From NCBI GenBank assembly GCA_009746045.1, contig RPFO01000072.1, forward strand, positions 4,112,770-4,176,769: a DNA stretch of 64,000 nt, read 5' to 3'. The notes below the pieces were generated by a model. The model was not told the origin of the DNA. It saw nothing but the letters and a program-made list of their open reading frames with translations, and made no database searches. This document shows, one piece after another, positions 10,941-22,672 of the stretch. The first letter of the stretch is position 1. The number at the start of each line of letters is the position of its first letter. The DNA is from Mesostigma viride (Eukaryota > Streptophyta > Mesostigmatophyceae > Mesostigmatales > Mesostigmataceae). The position numbers were made by a program, and so were the translations under genes.

Positions 10941-11031
10941 TAAACTCGTGCTCCCGTTGGGGAGTCACGGAGCACCGAAGTGCTTTTAATCCCTGTGTGT
11001 GCACTACAGGAGAAAGGGCAGAGACCCACGT
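10941..11031 (-). repeat. SINE-like (R family) fragment
   Basis: About 90 bp match the 3' part of the R copies at 18560 and 52512, including the terminal hairpin (10948-10968) and the following 'gagaaagggcagagaccc'. The match ends abruptly where the next ORF sequence starts. The AATT tail is missing. Confidence 0.75.
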
Positions 11032-11339
11032 TCCATACGCCACACAATTGGGACCGAATCGTCACACGATATCGCGACACATTCGAACAGGTGGGCATCG
11101 ACGTCGCCGACATCCTAAGACGCCGACAACAGCCGGCGACTCGCGCATTCCCTTACGGCTACGTCGACGCAGGGGTGCAGGAAGCCCTGTTAGAACAGCT
11201 GCCTGCGACGGCGAGCCTGCTGCAACATGCAGTGGGACGAGTCACATCGTCCTATAACCGCATTGAATTGCGCACAGACACAATCGAGCAGGAAAGGCAA
11301 GAATTCGCGGTGCGCATACCAGACATCTCACACCTGTGA
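11032..11339 (+). CDS. Hypothetical protein fragment
   Basis: About 100 codons of protein-like sequence start with HNWDRIVTRYRDTFEQVG and run to a TGA at 11337-11339. A TGTAA element follows four bases later. The composition (balanced charges, amphipathic helices around ALLEQLPATASLLQHAVG) is unlike shadow ORFs. The nominal ATG at 10980 lies inside the R-family fragment, so the true 5' end appears lost to that insertion or is in another exon. No family is recognised. Confidence 0.35.
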
Positions 11340-11551
11340 AAGCTGTAATAACATCTAGCAAAGCCGATTCTGTGGCTCTGCATGCTTCTGTTCAGCTACT
11401 GCATCTATCTTAGGAGTTGCATGATGGGATGGGACTTGGCGGAGCTGTATGATCAGATGCCCAGTATGTCTCACCTATGAATTATAGTTGTAATAGATCT
11501 ATCCTTCTATCGGATGCCCAGTATCAAGGAGACAACCATTACAATGCCCAG

Positions 11552-12038
11552 AGTTAGTCTCCATGCTTTGCTGCAGACTAAGTCTCAAAGGCATTGTGAA
11601 TACAACGTATGAATAAGCCTTGTAAACCTACGTTGGTATGTGAATATAAATACCACGTGGGCTATGCAGATAGGAATGCTAGCTAGTCGAGTCGCATACG
11701 TTTCCCTAGATAGGTACTTTGGGTACTGGGGTACGTGACAGATGTCAGTACCCAGTATACGTAGTGTCCTGTCATTGGACGGTACTAGAGTATCCTAGAT
11801 AGGGACCGTACTGCAGCGTGCATTGATCTGTGATCACACGATGCAGTGACTAGACTGCGACCTGTCATCGTGCGGCCTCGGGCCAACGGTCTGCACCCAA
11901 CGGTCACTGGCGGCGCAGCCAGTGAGAGGAACGTTGATAAAGGGTAAACCTATTTTCTAATGAACTGAAGCAATTCATTGCTCTCAGCACACAGTGTTCT
12001 CAAGCATCATACCAAGTCGCTCTTTCCATTTACTAACT
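11552..12038 (+). repeat. 5' LTR of element A
   Basis: 487 bp, agttag...ctaact, with TSD cccag immediately left. It matches the 3' LTR with roughly eight small differences (single bases and 2-8 bp indels). The element is therefore neither brand new nor ancient. The gag ATG lies only 20 bp downstream of the LTR end. Confidence 0.9.
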
Positions 12039-12057
12039 TGAATTTTATCTGCTACCA

Positions 12058-13860
12058 ATGGCTATCAACAACAAGAACGTGGCGAAGAAGTTGAACTTTA
12101 ACGATGGTGATGATGGGCAGGATAGGCGGATGACAACAACAAGAAGCCGGCTGGGGATGCGGCTATTTCTAAGAAAAAGAAGAAAAACAAAAAGAACAAC
12201 AATGTCTGCCAGGAGGAGGGGACGGCGGCCGCAAGGCCGACCGACCTACCCCCCTCCCCTGAGAAGCCGGAGGACGAGACGGCTCCCCCCCGGGGGACCG
12301 ACTTACCCTCGACTCCGGCGGCTGCAACAGCCGAAACCACGGCTGGAGCAGCCATGGCTGCGGAGCCCTCGGCGGTAAACCCCCCCGAGGCTCCCCAGTT
12401 CGGCCCTCAGCTGCCGACTCTTCGGGAGCTCCTGCCCCGCCAGACGGCTTCTGTGGGGCCGGACGGGGCGATCACGTTTCGCCCCGCCACGTCCGATCTT
12501 CGTGTCCCCTTTGCCCAGGGGCACAATCATATCGAGCTAACGTTTGGGCGGCCTTCTTCCGCCCTTCTTCGAAAGAAGAAGGAGATGGAAAGCGTAAAAC
12601 TCGCACGGGTGGTGCGTAGACCCGTTGAGCCCATCGGAGGACAACCAATGTCCGATGATGAGGTCTCGGATACTGCCAGTCTCCCCGACGGGGAGACTGA
12701 GATAACCCTCACCCCAGCGCTCCTGGCGGTGGAGCAGGCCGCGCTGGTGGCCAACGAAGAACGTCGCGCAAGGCAGCGCGACCGGGAGGTCCGTCGCGAG
12801 ACGGCCTTTCGGCTCGCCGCCAAGCGGCAGGAATACGAGGAGGAGGCTGCCCGTCGCCTGGCAACCCACCAGGCGATGGCGGCGGCGTACCGCAGGGCAA
12901 CTCAGCGGCTACGCGACCTTCTACAAAATGCTGACTATCCGATGGAATACTCGGATGGTCAAGACCTGGCCGCGCTTGCGCGGTCAGCCCATTTTAAGGC
13001 CATGGAGTCCATAACCCAATCAAGGGTAACGGAGGCCATATTGGCTATGCATGGGGTGGTGGCTGAAGCTGCCCCCCCGCTGGAGGCCCACCAAGGGACC
13101 CTCCCCTCCCCAACCCTGTCAGTCCAAGGTGGGCCTTCTGGTCCTGGACCAGGGGAAGGGAACGAGGAATGTCTTTGATGTCCGGGATGCTCTGGTCATG
13201 GGAAACCCCCTGCCTGACATCCCATCGGATGAGGCGGCCTAATTTCAGGCTGCCCTAAGAGAACATGAAATTCGCAAGGAGATGAAAAGGCTCCAAAAGG
13301 AGGAGGCAGCGAGGAGAGCGGCGGCAGACACCCCTGCCCGCCCCTCCTCCGCTGGGGATGGCCCTAGCGGGGTTCAACGGACCCCCCCGGCCTCCCCCCG
13401 GGCCCCCACGGCCCCCCCTCCCCCTCCCCCACCACCCCAGGTTCGCCCTGTGGGTTGGGGCCCCCTTCCCACCCAGGGGGGGGTGCCAGGACCCCAGGAG
13501 GCCCTGGGGGGAGGTCCAGAGGTGCCCAGGGCACCCACCCAACCTGCTGAGGCCCACCAAAGGCCAGGGGATATACAAGAACACAAACCAACCTGGAAAC
13601 CCTGGCATACGGTGCCTGAGGTGCTTCCAGAGGGGGCATGACAGGAACCACTGCCCCCACAACGACTCCCTGCACACCGACGTGGACATCTGCCCGGGTT
13701 GCTGACACGCACGTCATCCCCTGGGACCTCCAGCAGGCAGCCGGTGCAACAGGCCTCGCTACCCCAACAAATGTGAGTTCTCTCACCTTGCTTACTCTGA
13801 TGATGATCTCATTACCATTGGGGATGGCAGCCAGGGCATAATTGATTTTGAGGCAGCAAC
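12058..13860 (+). pseudogene. gag: Element A gag (nucleocapsid-type) region, frameshifted
   Basis: The ATG at 12058 opens MAINNKNVAKKLNFND, after which the frame is lost near 12110 and regained as a Lys-rich then Pro/Ala-rich stretch. The open part 12354-13178 (274 codons) holds a SDDEVSDTASLPDGE acidic block and a long Arg/Glu/Ala helix (about 12725-12925) likely to form a coiled coil. The same arrangement (SDDEVTLSPGVSDGE, then an Arg/Gln helix) is in element B gag. A CCHC zinc knuckle, CLRCFQRGHDRNHC, is at about 13616-13657 in another frame. Gag packages element RNA into particles in this class. Large Pro/Gly-rich indels are present between 13320 and 13560. Confidence 0.75.
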
Positions 13861-13899
13861 CTTACTGTCCTCCCAACACCCTGTACTGGAACCATACAT

Positions 13900-15050
13900 A
13901 AAAGCACTAACCCCTACTGTTGACAACTCCATAGATATCAAGGAGCTTGCTGCTCATCAGCTGCACCTAGCCATGTGTCATGAAACAGTGGCTGAGGAAC
14001 TGGCCAGAAGGCTGGGGGGTAGTAGCATGGGAAAACCACTCAGGAATGCAGTAAAACTGGCTAGACAACACTGTCAAGAATGTCAGTTTAACAGCCCCAA
14101 ACCTCAAAAATGGCATACTGCAACTCCTTCCACCACTAGAGGCATGATAGTGGGGGATGTGATGCACATCAACAAAGATGTCTAAGCCTACCTGATCCTA
14201 TAAAAGATTCATGGTCCAGGTTCACAGTAATGGAACCCCTACCTGGCATGTCTGCAGGGCAGCTACGTGTTGCACTCATGATTGCTTTACCCAGATTCTA
14301 CCCAGTTGACAGAATTTTGCTTGATCAACAATTTTCTTGTCTGACTGACCTGGAAGGGTGTGAAGCAATAGAGATTGCTGGGCTGGAAGATCATGAGGGT
14401 CAGGGGGTCATTGAAAGAACCATCAGATCTGTCAAAACCCTACTAGCCAAAAATCCCTCCAAGGATGCTACTTCAGGGGTCTATTGTGACACTGGCACTC
14501 TGGTGTCATGAAATGTGCACAACCCTAAACATGAGACCTGTCCTGCATGCCAAGTGGGGTGAGGTAATCCCAGCAGGACTGCAGGCAGGTGTATATCCCC
14601 CAGAGGTGATAGCACTGTACAACACTGCACGTGCACAAACCTCAGCAAAACTGGCAGAAAAAGATAAAACCCATCCCAGGCCAGTATTCCAAAAAGGTGA
14701 TCAAGTCCTCTATTACAAGGAAAACAGCTTTGGTAAGGTTGGAACTTGGCTAGGTCCAGTTACCATCCGTGGATTTACCAAAAAAGGCAAGACCGTGGAG
14801 GTCAAGCACAATACCAATGGGAAGCGTCACAGGGTGAGCTGTCATAGAATTAAGAAGTATTATTCTCCCATGGCAGACGTGCCTGGGGAAGAGTCTTTAA
14901 GCATGGACTCACTACTTCTATCTGGCAACTCCAGCATGCCCAGCAGTAGCCATGAGCCACCAATTACTGCTGTTGACAGCACCACAGCACCCTCTGTGAA
15001 CCCTTCCACCCTCAGTGAAGCCAGGCCCACTTCACAACCTCAGTGGGGAT
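13900..15050 (+). pseudogene. Element A integrase domain, broken by stops
   Basis: The region is homologous to the B integrase. The HHCC zinc site is partly visible (LAMCHE near 13975, where B has H-x4-H, then CQECQ near 14076). The D,D-E core residues lie in GDVMHI (about 14155), ILLDQQFS (about 14315) and GVIERTI (about 14405). An in-frame stop at about 14183 and a frameshift near 14500 split it. The C-terminal part runs to 15050 and includes a GPVTIRGFTKKGKTVEV block followed by a Ser/Thr-rich linker. The enzyme inserts element cDNA into the genome; here it is a relic. It sits upstream of the protease, as in B. Confidence 0.8.
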
Positions 15051-15224
15051 AGCTTAACCAGGCACGAGGTAGCTGGGTTGGAAGCATTAGCTCAGCCCCA
15101 AGGCACCAAATTGTCTGCCAACCCTCCCGCTCTGAGGTCAAGATTGGCAGTCGCCTTGCAAGCATTACACAGGTCACATAAGCAACAAGCTGCTGTGGCC
15201 GAAGGGCTGGCAAAAGTCTCAGCT

Positions 15225-16310
15225 GTGTGCACTAGTCAGGACCCCTGGACCCTGGCAATAGACACTCAGGCACAGGTCAGTGTGATCAGTGCACAAGCAG
15301 GAGGGGGGACATCCAGCCAAAACAGCACACTCACTCGTGTGTCCGGCGCGGCACCTCCAAACGTGGAGCTAACTCCAAAAACGTGTCCGGCGGCAGAATT
15401 TTTTGCGACGGAGTGTACTCCAGTCGAAAATTTTAGGGCGGCGCGAAGAAAAATTTTGTGGAGCGAACTCCTTTTGGCGGTCCGGCGCCTAGCTGGTTTT
15501 AGGAAAGGATCGAGTGCGCTAGTGCGCTCTCATGGTGATCCCGCTAGCTCGGTCAGGCGTTTGATTTTCCAGTGCAGGTGTCCGCTTCGGCCCTGCTGTA
15601 CTAACAACTTACGCTGAGAACTTACCAAGTATTGGTTGATTCTAGGAAGACGTATCGACTTTCAGGCAGGCGTCAGGTTGTTGTTGTTGATTCTGACACC
15701 GGACCTGGCGTCAGGCAATAGGCATCGAATTTCCGCCGGCTTGACGTCATTCTTCTACTTGGAGAATATGCTAATACTATCGCTTACTAAGAGCTTCTAC
15801 TAAGAGATTCTACAAAAAGTGCCACATGTCTTACAAGCCACGTAGCACGTAGCACACTCCCAAGTCGGTCCTGCGCAGCTTTTTGACAGACTGAGTGGCA
15901 GCACTCCAGCACTTTTCACTTTGGCTGGCGCCGGACGGCGCGGTAGGCCAAACTCTGGAGTACGCTCATGTACGATTTTAGGGGGGGATGTCCCCCCTCC
16001 TGCACAAGCCATCCCTGGTCTTGAGGTTGCACCTTCATTTTGGGCACGGGTGCAGGATTTCTCAGGCCAAAGCTCACTGGATGTAGTGGGACAAGTGATG
16101 CTCCCTATACTTGGTATTCAGACACCCTTCCAGGTGGTGGAGGGGTACTCTGGTAACACCTGGTTGGGGGAACCTTTTGTATCCTATCCTGGGGTGCTTA
16201 TCTCAGCTAATGAGCTCAGTATCACAGGGGTGGGTGCAGTTCCTCTGGACCACTTTAAAATCCCTCTCTCCAGTATTGTCCCTGGTATGGATGCTGTCAT
16301 CAAGGCAGTC
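15225..16310 (+). pseudogene. Element A retropepsin-like protease, split by a TIR insertion
   Basis: The active-site stretch LAIDTQAQVSVISAQA ends at the insertion (15299-16001) and the domain resumes with IPGLEVAPSFWARVQDFSG and PILGIQTPFQVVEG, then LGEPFVSY (flap and ILG-like elements). Removing the insertion and one copy of the 8-bp duplication restores colinearity with B. The family cleaves Gag-Pol. The motif reads DTQ instead of the usual DTG/DSG in both A and B. Identification as retropepsin rests on motif pattern and spacing only. Confidence 0.7.
15299..16001. mobile_element. 703-bp non-autonomous TIR transposon (8-bp TSD)
   Basis: Perfect 16-bp terminal inverted repeats (aggaggggggacatcc) are flanked by the duplication gcacaagc (15291-15298 and 16002-16009). 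Element B shows the unfilled site. The interior has short reiterated motifs around gtccggcg and aactcc and no transposase. The 8-bp duplication is compatible with the hAT superfamily, but the TIR start is not a classical CAGGG, so the superfamily is left open. A second element with nearly the same TIR is at 46685-47390. Confidence 0.9.
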
Positions 16311-18033
16311 AACACTCAGTATGCACCAGGGGAGATCCCTGATCTGGACAAGTTAGTGCACAGCCAGTTCCTCCATCCCTCAGCTTTTGGGCTGGGTAAG
16401 TGGGACATAGCCATGCACTCACCCCACCAAATCTCCCACGTCATACAAGAATGCAAAACACAAAAAGGGTTTACCAAGTGGCTGATGGCCATTGTCCACC
16501 AAGCCAGGCAGGAATGGGTCCTGCCCAACCCCCAAAACCCTCAATACAAACCTCCTGTCACCCCTTCATGGGACGTGCCAGAGGGAGCCAAAAAGCTCAG
16601 ATTAAAATTTGTTCTCAAACAAAAACCACAAAAAGTGGGCTCCCCAATCTTCCATGCCAGACCATGTGTCACAGAATTAGAGGGGACCTCCACACTGCCA
16701 AAAGGGGAAACTTACACACCTGGGCTGCAACAAACCTCACTCAGGATCATGCTCTCCCTCTTCCTCCACAACCTCAATGCAGGCCAAGACTTTGTCTGCA
16801 AGGCCACTGATATCAAAAGGGCCTTCCTTAGGGGGGACCCAGAAAAGGCTGAATCTGTGTGGAAAGGGAAGGTGTACGTGGTAGACACCCCAGCTGTGTG
16901 GAAACCTTACATTGATGAGCCCCACCTTATTATCAACATTGGGGTGGAAGGGCTTGTCAGTGCCCCCAAAATTTTCAGAGACTCAGCAGAGGAAGTATTC
17001 AAAAAGCTCAAGGCCACGTATGATGACTTGGACCCTTGCTTTTTTGTTGTACCCATGCACCCCCTCTGGACTGCTGTTCTTTGTGTGGCATGGAGATGAC
17101 CAACTCATTTGTGGGCCTAGAGCTGAAGTGGACAAATTTATTCAGCAGGTCCAGGAATCATATGAGATTGGCAAGCAGGTGGAATTGAGCACAACCCCCA
17201 TCCAGTTCTGTGGCATCATGTTGCAGCTGCATAGGCAGCCAGATCAGTGCATGGGTCTGCTCTCTCTCTCCTCCTGCAGAATATATCCAAGATTGTCTAG
17301 ATCTGCTGCAAGACAACTACCTCCCCTTACACATGTGTGCCACTGTTCAGGGCAAACTGGGGTGGTGGTCAGCCATCTGTGGGGCTCCCTTAGCTGTCAT
17401 CAGCAGGGTCACCCATGATGTTCTAGTCAAAATAAAATGCAGTCACATCAGGAAGTTGGTTAATGACTGCCCCCCCCTCATCCTCCATGGCCTGAATCTG
17501 ATGGAAGACATCCACATCCACAGTGTCATGGACAGCTCCATGGAGAGCAGAACAATCACTCAGATGGGGGCACGGGAATCAGGGCTGTTTTTTCTCACCA
17601 ACAGGTCAGATTACATGTCCCTCACTTCCTGGTACAGCAGGCTACACCGCAGAAAACCGGGCAGCAGCAACTCAGCTGAATGTCGTGCTGTGGTGTCTGC
17701 TGCATTGCATGCTCGTTCCCTGCAGCACATGCTCACCTGCATGGCTACAAACCCAGGCAGGCAGCACATGCAATGTCATCTCACATCTCTATACTGACAG
17801 CTACTCTGTGATCAGTTTTCTAACCAAGAAATCTGTTTCTGCTGCTGTCCACACTGACCTGGATTGGGTGATCCTCAAACAGGAGGCAACCTACTTCTCC
17901 AGCTGGCATCTGACATGTGGAAGATGAAGAAAACCCAGCAGATGCCTTAACCAAGCTGAGGGATGCAGCTGGTCCACAATACCAGCTACTATTTGAGAAT
18001 ATGAATCCCTATGGTATCCGTGTCAGTGTATGA
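16311..18033 (+). pseudogene. Element A reverse transcriptase and RNase H, frameshifted
   Basis: Colinear with B pol. The RT start AKKLRLKFVLKQKPQKVGSP (about 16590) is followed by the first catalytic Asp in ATDIKRAFLRGD (about 16800-16836) and the second catalytic site WHGDDQLICG (about 17089-17118), reached after a frameshift near 17060. RNase H blocks are VMDSSMES (about 17527), SNSAECRAV (about 17670), TDSYSVISF (about 17800) and ADALTKL (about 17940). At least four frame changes are visible. The RNase H region ends near 18033, leaving about 360 bp of untranslated sequence before the 3' LTR. Confidence 0.8.
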
Positions 18034-18390
18034 ATAAAATGTCTGGCTACAGCTCAGTACACAACCACCACACCCCCCTACCACAGCGATAGCTGCTGGG
18101 CGCCATAAAATTCAACACATTTGCTGTGGGGTGTGAGTGCTGACTAGGTCAGATTTCTATCCATTTGAAGCTTGAGGGCACAAGCCTTGTGTACACTTAC
18201 TTAATGTGTGCTCCAATAACTGGCCAAACCTCCAGCTGTGTGCAATTTAACACCTGGCCAGAACAGCCAGCTGTAACCAACCTGGCTCAACCAGCCATGT
18301 CTCTTTTGTACCCCTAATCAACTTAAAAACAATAACAATAATGTTGGGGGTGCAGACCTGCATAAGAAATAAATAATAAAACAATACTGG

Positions 18391-19308
18391 AGTTAGTCTC
18401 CATGCTTTGCTGCAGACTAAGTCTCAAAGGCATTGTGAATACAACGTATGAATAAGCCTTGTAAACCTACGTTGGTATGTGAATATAAATACCACGTGGG
18501 CTATGCAGATAGGAATGCTAGTCGAGTCGCATACGTTTCCCTAATTAATTAATGAATTAAACTCGTGCTCCCGTTGGGGAGTCACGGAGCACCGAAGTGC
18601 TTTTAATCCCTGTGTGTGCACAACAGGAGAAAGGGCAGAGACCCCCAGTCTCCTTCATGCCTAAGGCATGCCACAGCTGCATTCGGGCGCGCTAGCTAAA
18701 CGGACACGCTAACGATCCGGCAGCCTGTGGGTGCAATAAGACCCATGTGAGCATATCATAACAAGGAGCGTCACTGGGCAAGTAATCTGATCGAAGCCAG
18801 GACGTAGCATGGCTGTACAAGGACTAAGCTAAGGCTATGGCTGGTTGTGTACCGTGCGTTAGCGGTGCACGTGACTATGTAGGTAAGGTGGCACAACTCT
18901 AAGGCAAACATTCTAAGCATGGCTGCCATGGCGGCATGCAGTGACTACCATTGATTGACGTTTCCCTAGATAGGTACTTTGGGTACTGCGGTACGTGACA
19001 GATGTCAGTACCCAGTATACGTAGTGTCCTGTCATTGGACGGTACTAGAGTATCCTAGATAGGGACCGTACTGCAGCGTGCATTGATCTGTGATCACACG
19101 ATGCAGTGACTAGACTGCGACCTCAGTGTCATCACGAGTGCCGCCTCGGGCCAACGGTCTGCACCCATGAACGGTCACTGGCGGCGCAGCCAGTGAGAGG
19201 AACGTTGATAAAGGGTAAACCTATTTTCTAATGAACCAAGCAATTCATTGCTCTCAGCACACAGTGTTCTCAAGCATTATACCAAGTCGCTCTTTCCATT
19301 TACTAACT
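18391..19308 (+). repeat. 3' LTR of element A, carrying an SINE-like insertion
   Basis: Homologous to 11552-12038 but enlarged by the R-family insertion at 18543-18957. Without it the LTR is about 490 bp. It ends ctaact followed by TSD cccag. An A-rich tract precedes it, with no strong polypurine tract. Confidence 0.9.
18543..18957 (-). mobile_element. SINE-like R-family retroposon, full-looking copy
   Basis: About 415 bp inserted in the 3' LTR of element A with duplication acgtttccct (18533-18542 and 18958-18967). In minus orientation it ends in the conserved CAAC-loop hairpin (18585-18565) and an AATT-type tail. There is no ORF. No clear tRNA-like A/B boxes were found at its 5' end, so its promoter class is unknown. 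Other copies: 50164-52498 (interrupted), 52499-52885, and fragments at 173, 10941 and the LINE 3' ends. Confidence 0.75.
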
Positions 19309-19313
19309 CCCAG

Positions 19314-19735
19314 TATGTCTAATATTACTACTCAGCGTACACTAGAATTAGGATTAGTACCAACATTGGACATACATGATTTTAGCTTACATGCAAACTA
19401 TAAATTAATTGATTGACTAACTAGCTAACTCACCAACATACAAGCTAACTTGGACTACCGTACAAATCAACTATGAACCGAGACAACTATGCCTGGACGA
19501 CCTCGCCTCACTGGGGCGTCTCACTGAGGCGGCGAATGGCCTCCGGGTGGGTGGGAACTGGTGGGAAGGGCGGACCGACCGACTGCGGTGTTTCAGGCCC
19601 ATGCACACAGCATGTCGTTATTTGTCCTTTCTTCAGCCCCCTTCATAAGCTTCAGTTGACTCGAATCGAGTTGCCACCTGTCGGCGGACGAATCCAATCT
19701 CGACTACTAGAGTTACGGTCGGCTTTGCGCCTTCT
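19314..19735. other. Unassigned sequence between element A and the palindrome
   Basis: I see no gene. The stretch 19670-19730 resembles the start of the 238-bp repeat unit at 1410-1470 ('ccacctgtcggc', 'actagagt.acggtc'), linking the flank of this palindrome to the repeat region at the left edge. Confidence 0.5.
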
Positions 19736-20539
19736 TTTAATTTGCTCCTTTGAGAGAGTTACTGGGAAGGTAGTCGGCCGATATTCAGGGCGAGCCGGTA
19801 CAGCCTGCAGCTTTTTGACGACGACGTCGCAAATTCGAAACGGCAGTACTTATAGTCATGTGTGATAATTAATATTGCGCGCTGCATGAAAATGTCTGAG
19901 ACATCAAATGGAGAAATGGTAGGGTGGCAGAGGTGACCAGAAATGATAAATACCGCTACCTGGCTACGCCCGATCGAGAGTTTTCACTTTTGTTAGTTTT
20001 GTACAACAAATTAATCTGGGACGTGACATGCATGAGTTTCTTACCTCAGCCTAGTCAGACGTACGTTATATATCAGCTGCACGCCAGCACGCTGAATGCG
20101 CTTTCGATCGTGGGGGCTTCGGTTCAGATTTTGGACACGAACAAGCTGAAGGGGGGGGGGGGGTGCGAAGCTAGCGCATTCAGCGTGCTGGCGTGCAGCT
20201 GATATATAACGTACGTCTGACTAGGCTGAGGTAAGAAACTCATGCATGTCACGTCCCAGATTAATTTGTTGTACAAAACTAACAAAAGTGAAAACTCTCG
20301 ATCGGGCGTAGCCAGGTAGCGGTATTTATCATTTCTGGTCACCTCTGCCACCCTACCATTTCTCCATTTGATGTCTCAGACATTTTCATGCAGCGCGCAA
20401 TATTAATTATCACACATGACTATAAGTACTGCCGTTTCGAATTTGCGACGTCGTCGTCAAAAAGCTGCAGGCTGTACCGGCTCGCCCTGAATATCGGCCG
20501 ACTACCTTCCCAGTAACTCTCTCAAAGGAGCAAATTAAA
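19736..20539. repeat. Large palindrome: 367-bp arms, 70-bp spacer
   Basis: Left arm 19736-20102 and right arm 20173-20539 have equal length and appear identical where compared; both arms translate to the same 59-residue string on opposite strands. The spacer ends in a G-run of about 13. The arms are the 5' flank of the TPR unit (compare 43022-43290), so two units meet head to head. Confidence 0.9.
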
Positions 20540-22672
20540 GCTTTTCGGCGTTCAGCCTAAGTATATTGATCTGAGCATTAAGAAGTCCAAGGCACATATA
20601 TTTTAATTAATTTTACTGCCATGGGCAGCGGATCATCCTGCAGTGCGCGACCGGCAGCTGCAGCTCGTTCGACGACTTGGGACCGCTGCTGCAGTCGGCG
20701 GCTTCCTCCGCGAATTGGACGCCGTCCTGGCGCAGTTCTCTTCCCATCCGCAAAGGGCCGTGCACGGAATATCCACGCAGTGCCAGTTCGCGGCTGCAAA
20801 ATTGCCTGTATTTCGAAAACGGAGAATGGGCGCCGTCCAGCTGCTTTGCGGAGTACCGGAATCGTTTGGATGCCACCAAGCACTCCCTTCGCAGGTTGTC
20901 GTCCACGCCCCATATCATCCGAATGACGTCGTGTCCGCTGTTCAAGTTGATGTGAGCAACGTTGGGCATGCTTACTGCGACTATCCGAACAGCTTGTCAG
21001 AGATTTTCGACTCCCCCGATGCCGCAGTTGTGCCGTCCATAATCGGGATCCTCGACATGATCGAAGCCAGCGTGACTGCGGGCCGCTCAAAGCTGTCTTG
21101 GCACGCCTTGCCTTTACTTGTCAAGTGCCGCGAGTCGATTGCCTCCTGCCGGGACGATGTCCGCCAATGCGCGTCTGCACTGCACGCCCTTGCCGCGCAG
21201 CTTGAAAATTGCTGCAATGTTCCTCCAAGGAACGGTCATTCCTGTGTGCCCGAACTGGAACTAGTTTATCAGCTGTTCCTTCGCGTTCGGGAGGCATCTC
21301 CAGGTTCCGAGAAGGAAGCTGCCGAGGCCCTGCTCTTTCTCGGCAAGTATTACCGCTCCAATGACCGCTTTGAGGAAGCAGCCGCCTGCTTCCAGCGCCT
21401 AGCGCGGGCATTATCTCCAGCCAGGTGCATGGGCAACAGCCACCCGTCGGTGGCCTCCGCGTTCAACTTTCTTGCCGAGAGTCTTGTGCAAGCAAGCCGT
21501 TTCAGCGAGGCAGAGTATGCTTGCAAACGCGCCATCGCCATCGCGGTGGCCACCCTGGGGGCGGAACATCGCGACACGCAGGGCTACCGGCGCAACCTGG
21601 ACGCGTTGTGGGTGATGAAAGCGCACTATGAAAGTGAGGCTACCATGCAGCCGCACGGCCAGGACTGACACGTGGCATTCCACCGTTGGCATGGATGTGG
21701 CAGCGCCAGCCTATAAACTTGACGACCCTCCAATATGTGCCGCCCTGGCAGCAGCTCCCCCTTCAATATGCGACCAATGGTATCCTCGATCCCCCCTTTA
21801 TCCGAGCTAGGCCGGGAAATGGTGAGGATGGTGGTGATTACTAATTGGCCTGAGTGCCATTGCTGTCGACATTACAGCCTCCGGGATTCAAGGGCAGTAA
21901 AGGAACTTTTGCTCGCAGCATGCACGTTGCGACGATCTGTATATAAATATCGGATTCATGGTTGCCTACTACATCGTCTTGAGACGGTTGACAGGAGCAC
22001 GCTTACACATAATGGAGGGGCGAGGCTGCCTGCATTGGCATGCAGAGAGCAGCAAGATTTTGAGTTCTGGCTATAGTGTCTGGTGTACCATGTCCGCCCC
22101 AACTATAGTGGGGCAACATGCTACCTCGCTTTTTTTCCTGCGGGGCTATTGCGCTGCTTGTTAGACGGCCTGAAGGTTTGGCAGGACTAGCTAGTAGCTG
22201 TGGGTGTCGTCCTTCTGATATGGTCACCGCTGCATGCATGGTGGGGCCATGTGTATATTACTATCGCAAATCAGCTTGAGCTGTGAAACTGCTGGTGCAG
22301 CATAGCCATGATGCTGAATGCTGCCGGCAGTCAAATTTTCATAATTGTGTAAGTAAATTATGTGTACTACGGATGTGCTGGCATGAGCGCACCGGCCTGG
22401 GCGCTTTCCATTGAAGCGGCCGCCAGGGACCAGACCAATGCGTGTACATATTTATTCCTTGCCAAGCTGCCCAGTAGGTGAATCAATTGTAGAACCAAAG
22501 CATGGTTTGAAGTGCGTGCTTTTTACCGTGACTATCAGTTAGAAATCAAGCAGTAATTGTACCCAGGAAACATTAAATAATTTAGCCGATTGAATTTTAA
22601 AGTACATGCATGACCCGTGCATGCTTGGGGGATCACAATTACTGTAAGCATTGAACCCTGATTTTAGACAAG
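20173..22672 (+). repeat. Inverted segmental duplication, + copy (TPR unit)
   Basis: Matches the reverse complement of 43290-38366 from the TPR 5' flank to 'gaaccctgatttta'. This copy lacks the TTAA element and the ORF1 retroposon found in the other, so it shows the pre-insertion state at both sites. Confidence 0.85.
20621..21668 (+). pseudogene. TPR-repeat protein, copy 1 (5' end frameshifted)
   Basis: Colinear with the intact gene 42970-41942 (-). The ATG at 20621 (MGSGSS) is conserved, but indels between 20637 and 20880 shift the frame at least twice. From about 20870 (SFGCHQALPSQVVVHAPYHP) the frame is open to the stop. The C-terminal third has kinesin-light-chain-type tetratricopeptide repeats: one around ALLFLGKYYRSNDRFEEAA and one around FLAESLVQASRFSEAEYACK. 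TPRs form helical scaffolds for protein binding; the partner is unknown. Expression from a downstream ATG would still give a TPR protein, so loss of function is not certain. Confidence 0.7.

Larger units (their letters stand above)
11552..19308 (+). mobile_element. LTR retrotransposon A (Copia-like, integrase-first pol), decayed
   Basis: Direct LTRs begin agttag and end ctaact and are flanked by a 5-bp duplication cccag (11547-11551 and 19309-19313). Between them lie, in order, a gag region, a CCHC knuckle, integrase, protease, reverse transcriptase and RNase H, all homologous to element B at 52891-60432. Several frameshifts and stops, a 703-bp insertion in the protease and a 415-bp insertion in the 3' LTR make it non-autonomous. 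The sequence after the 5' LTR (12039 on) shows no clear primer-binding site complementary to a standard tRNA 3' end. Confidence 0.9.

Noticed and set aside
12039-12060. Primer-binding site after the 5' LTR of A
   Set aside because: The sequence shows tgctacca in sense orientation, not a complement of a tRNA 3' end; the priming mechanism is left open.
13255-13786. Gly/Trp-rich minus-strand ORFs in the gag region of element A
   Set aside because: Shadows of the Pro-rich gag linker; composition is explained by C-runs.
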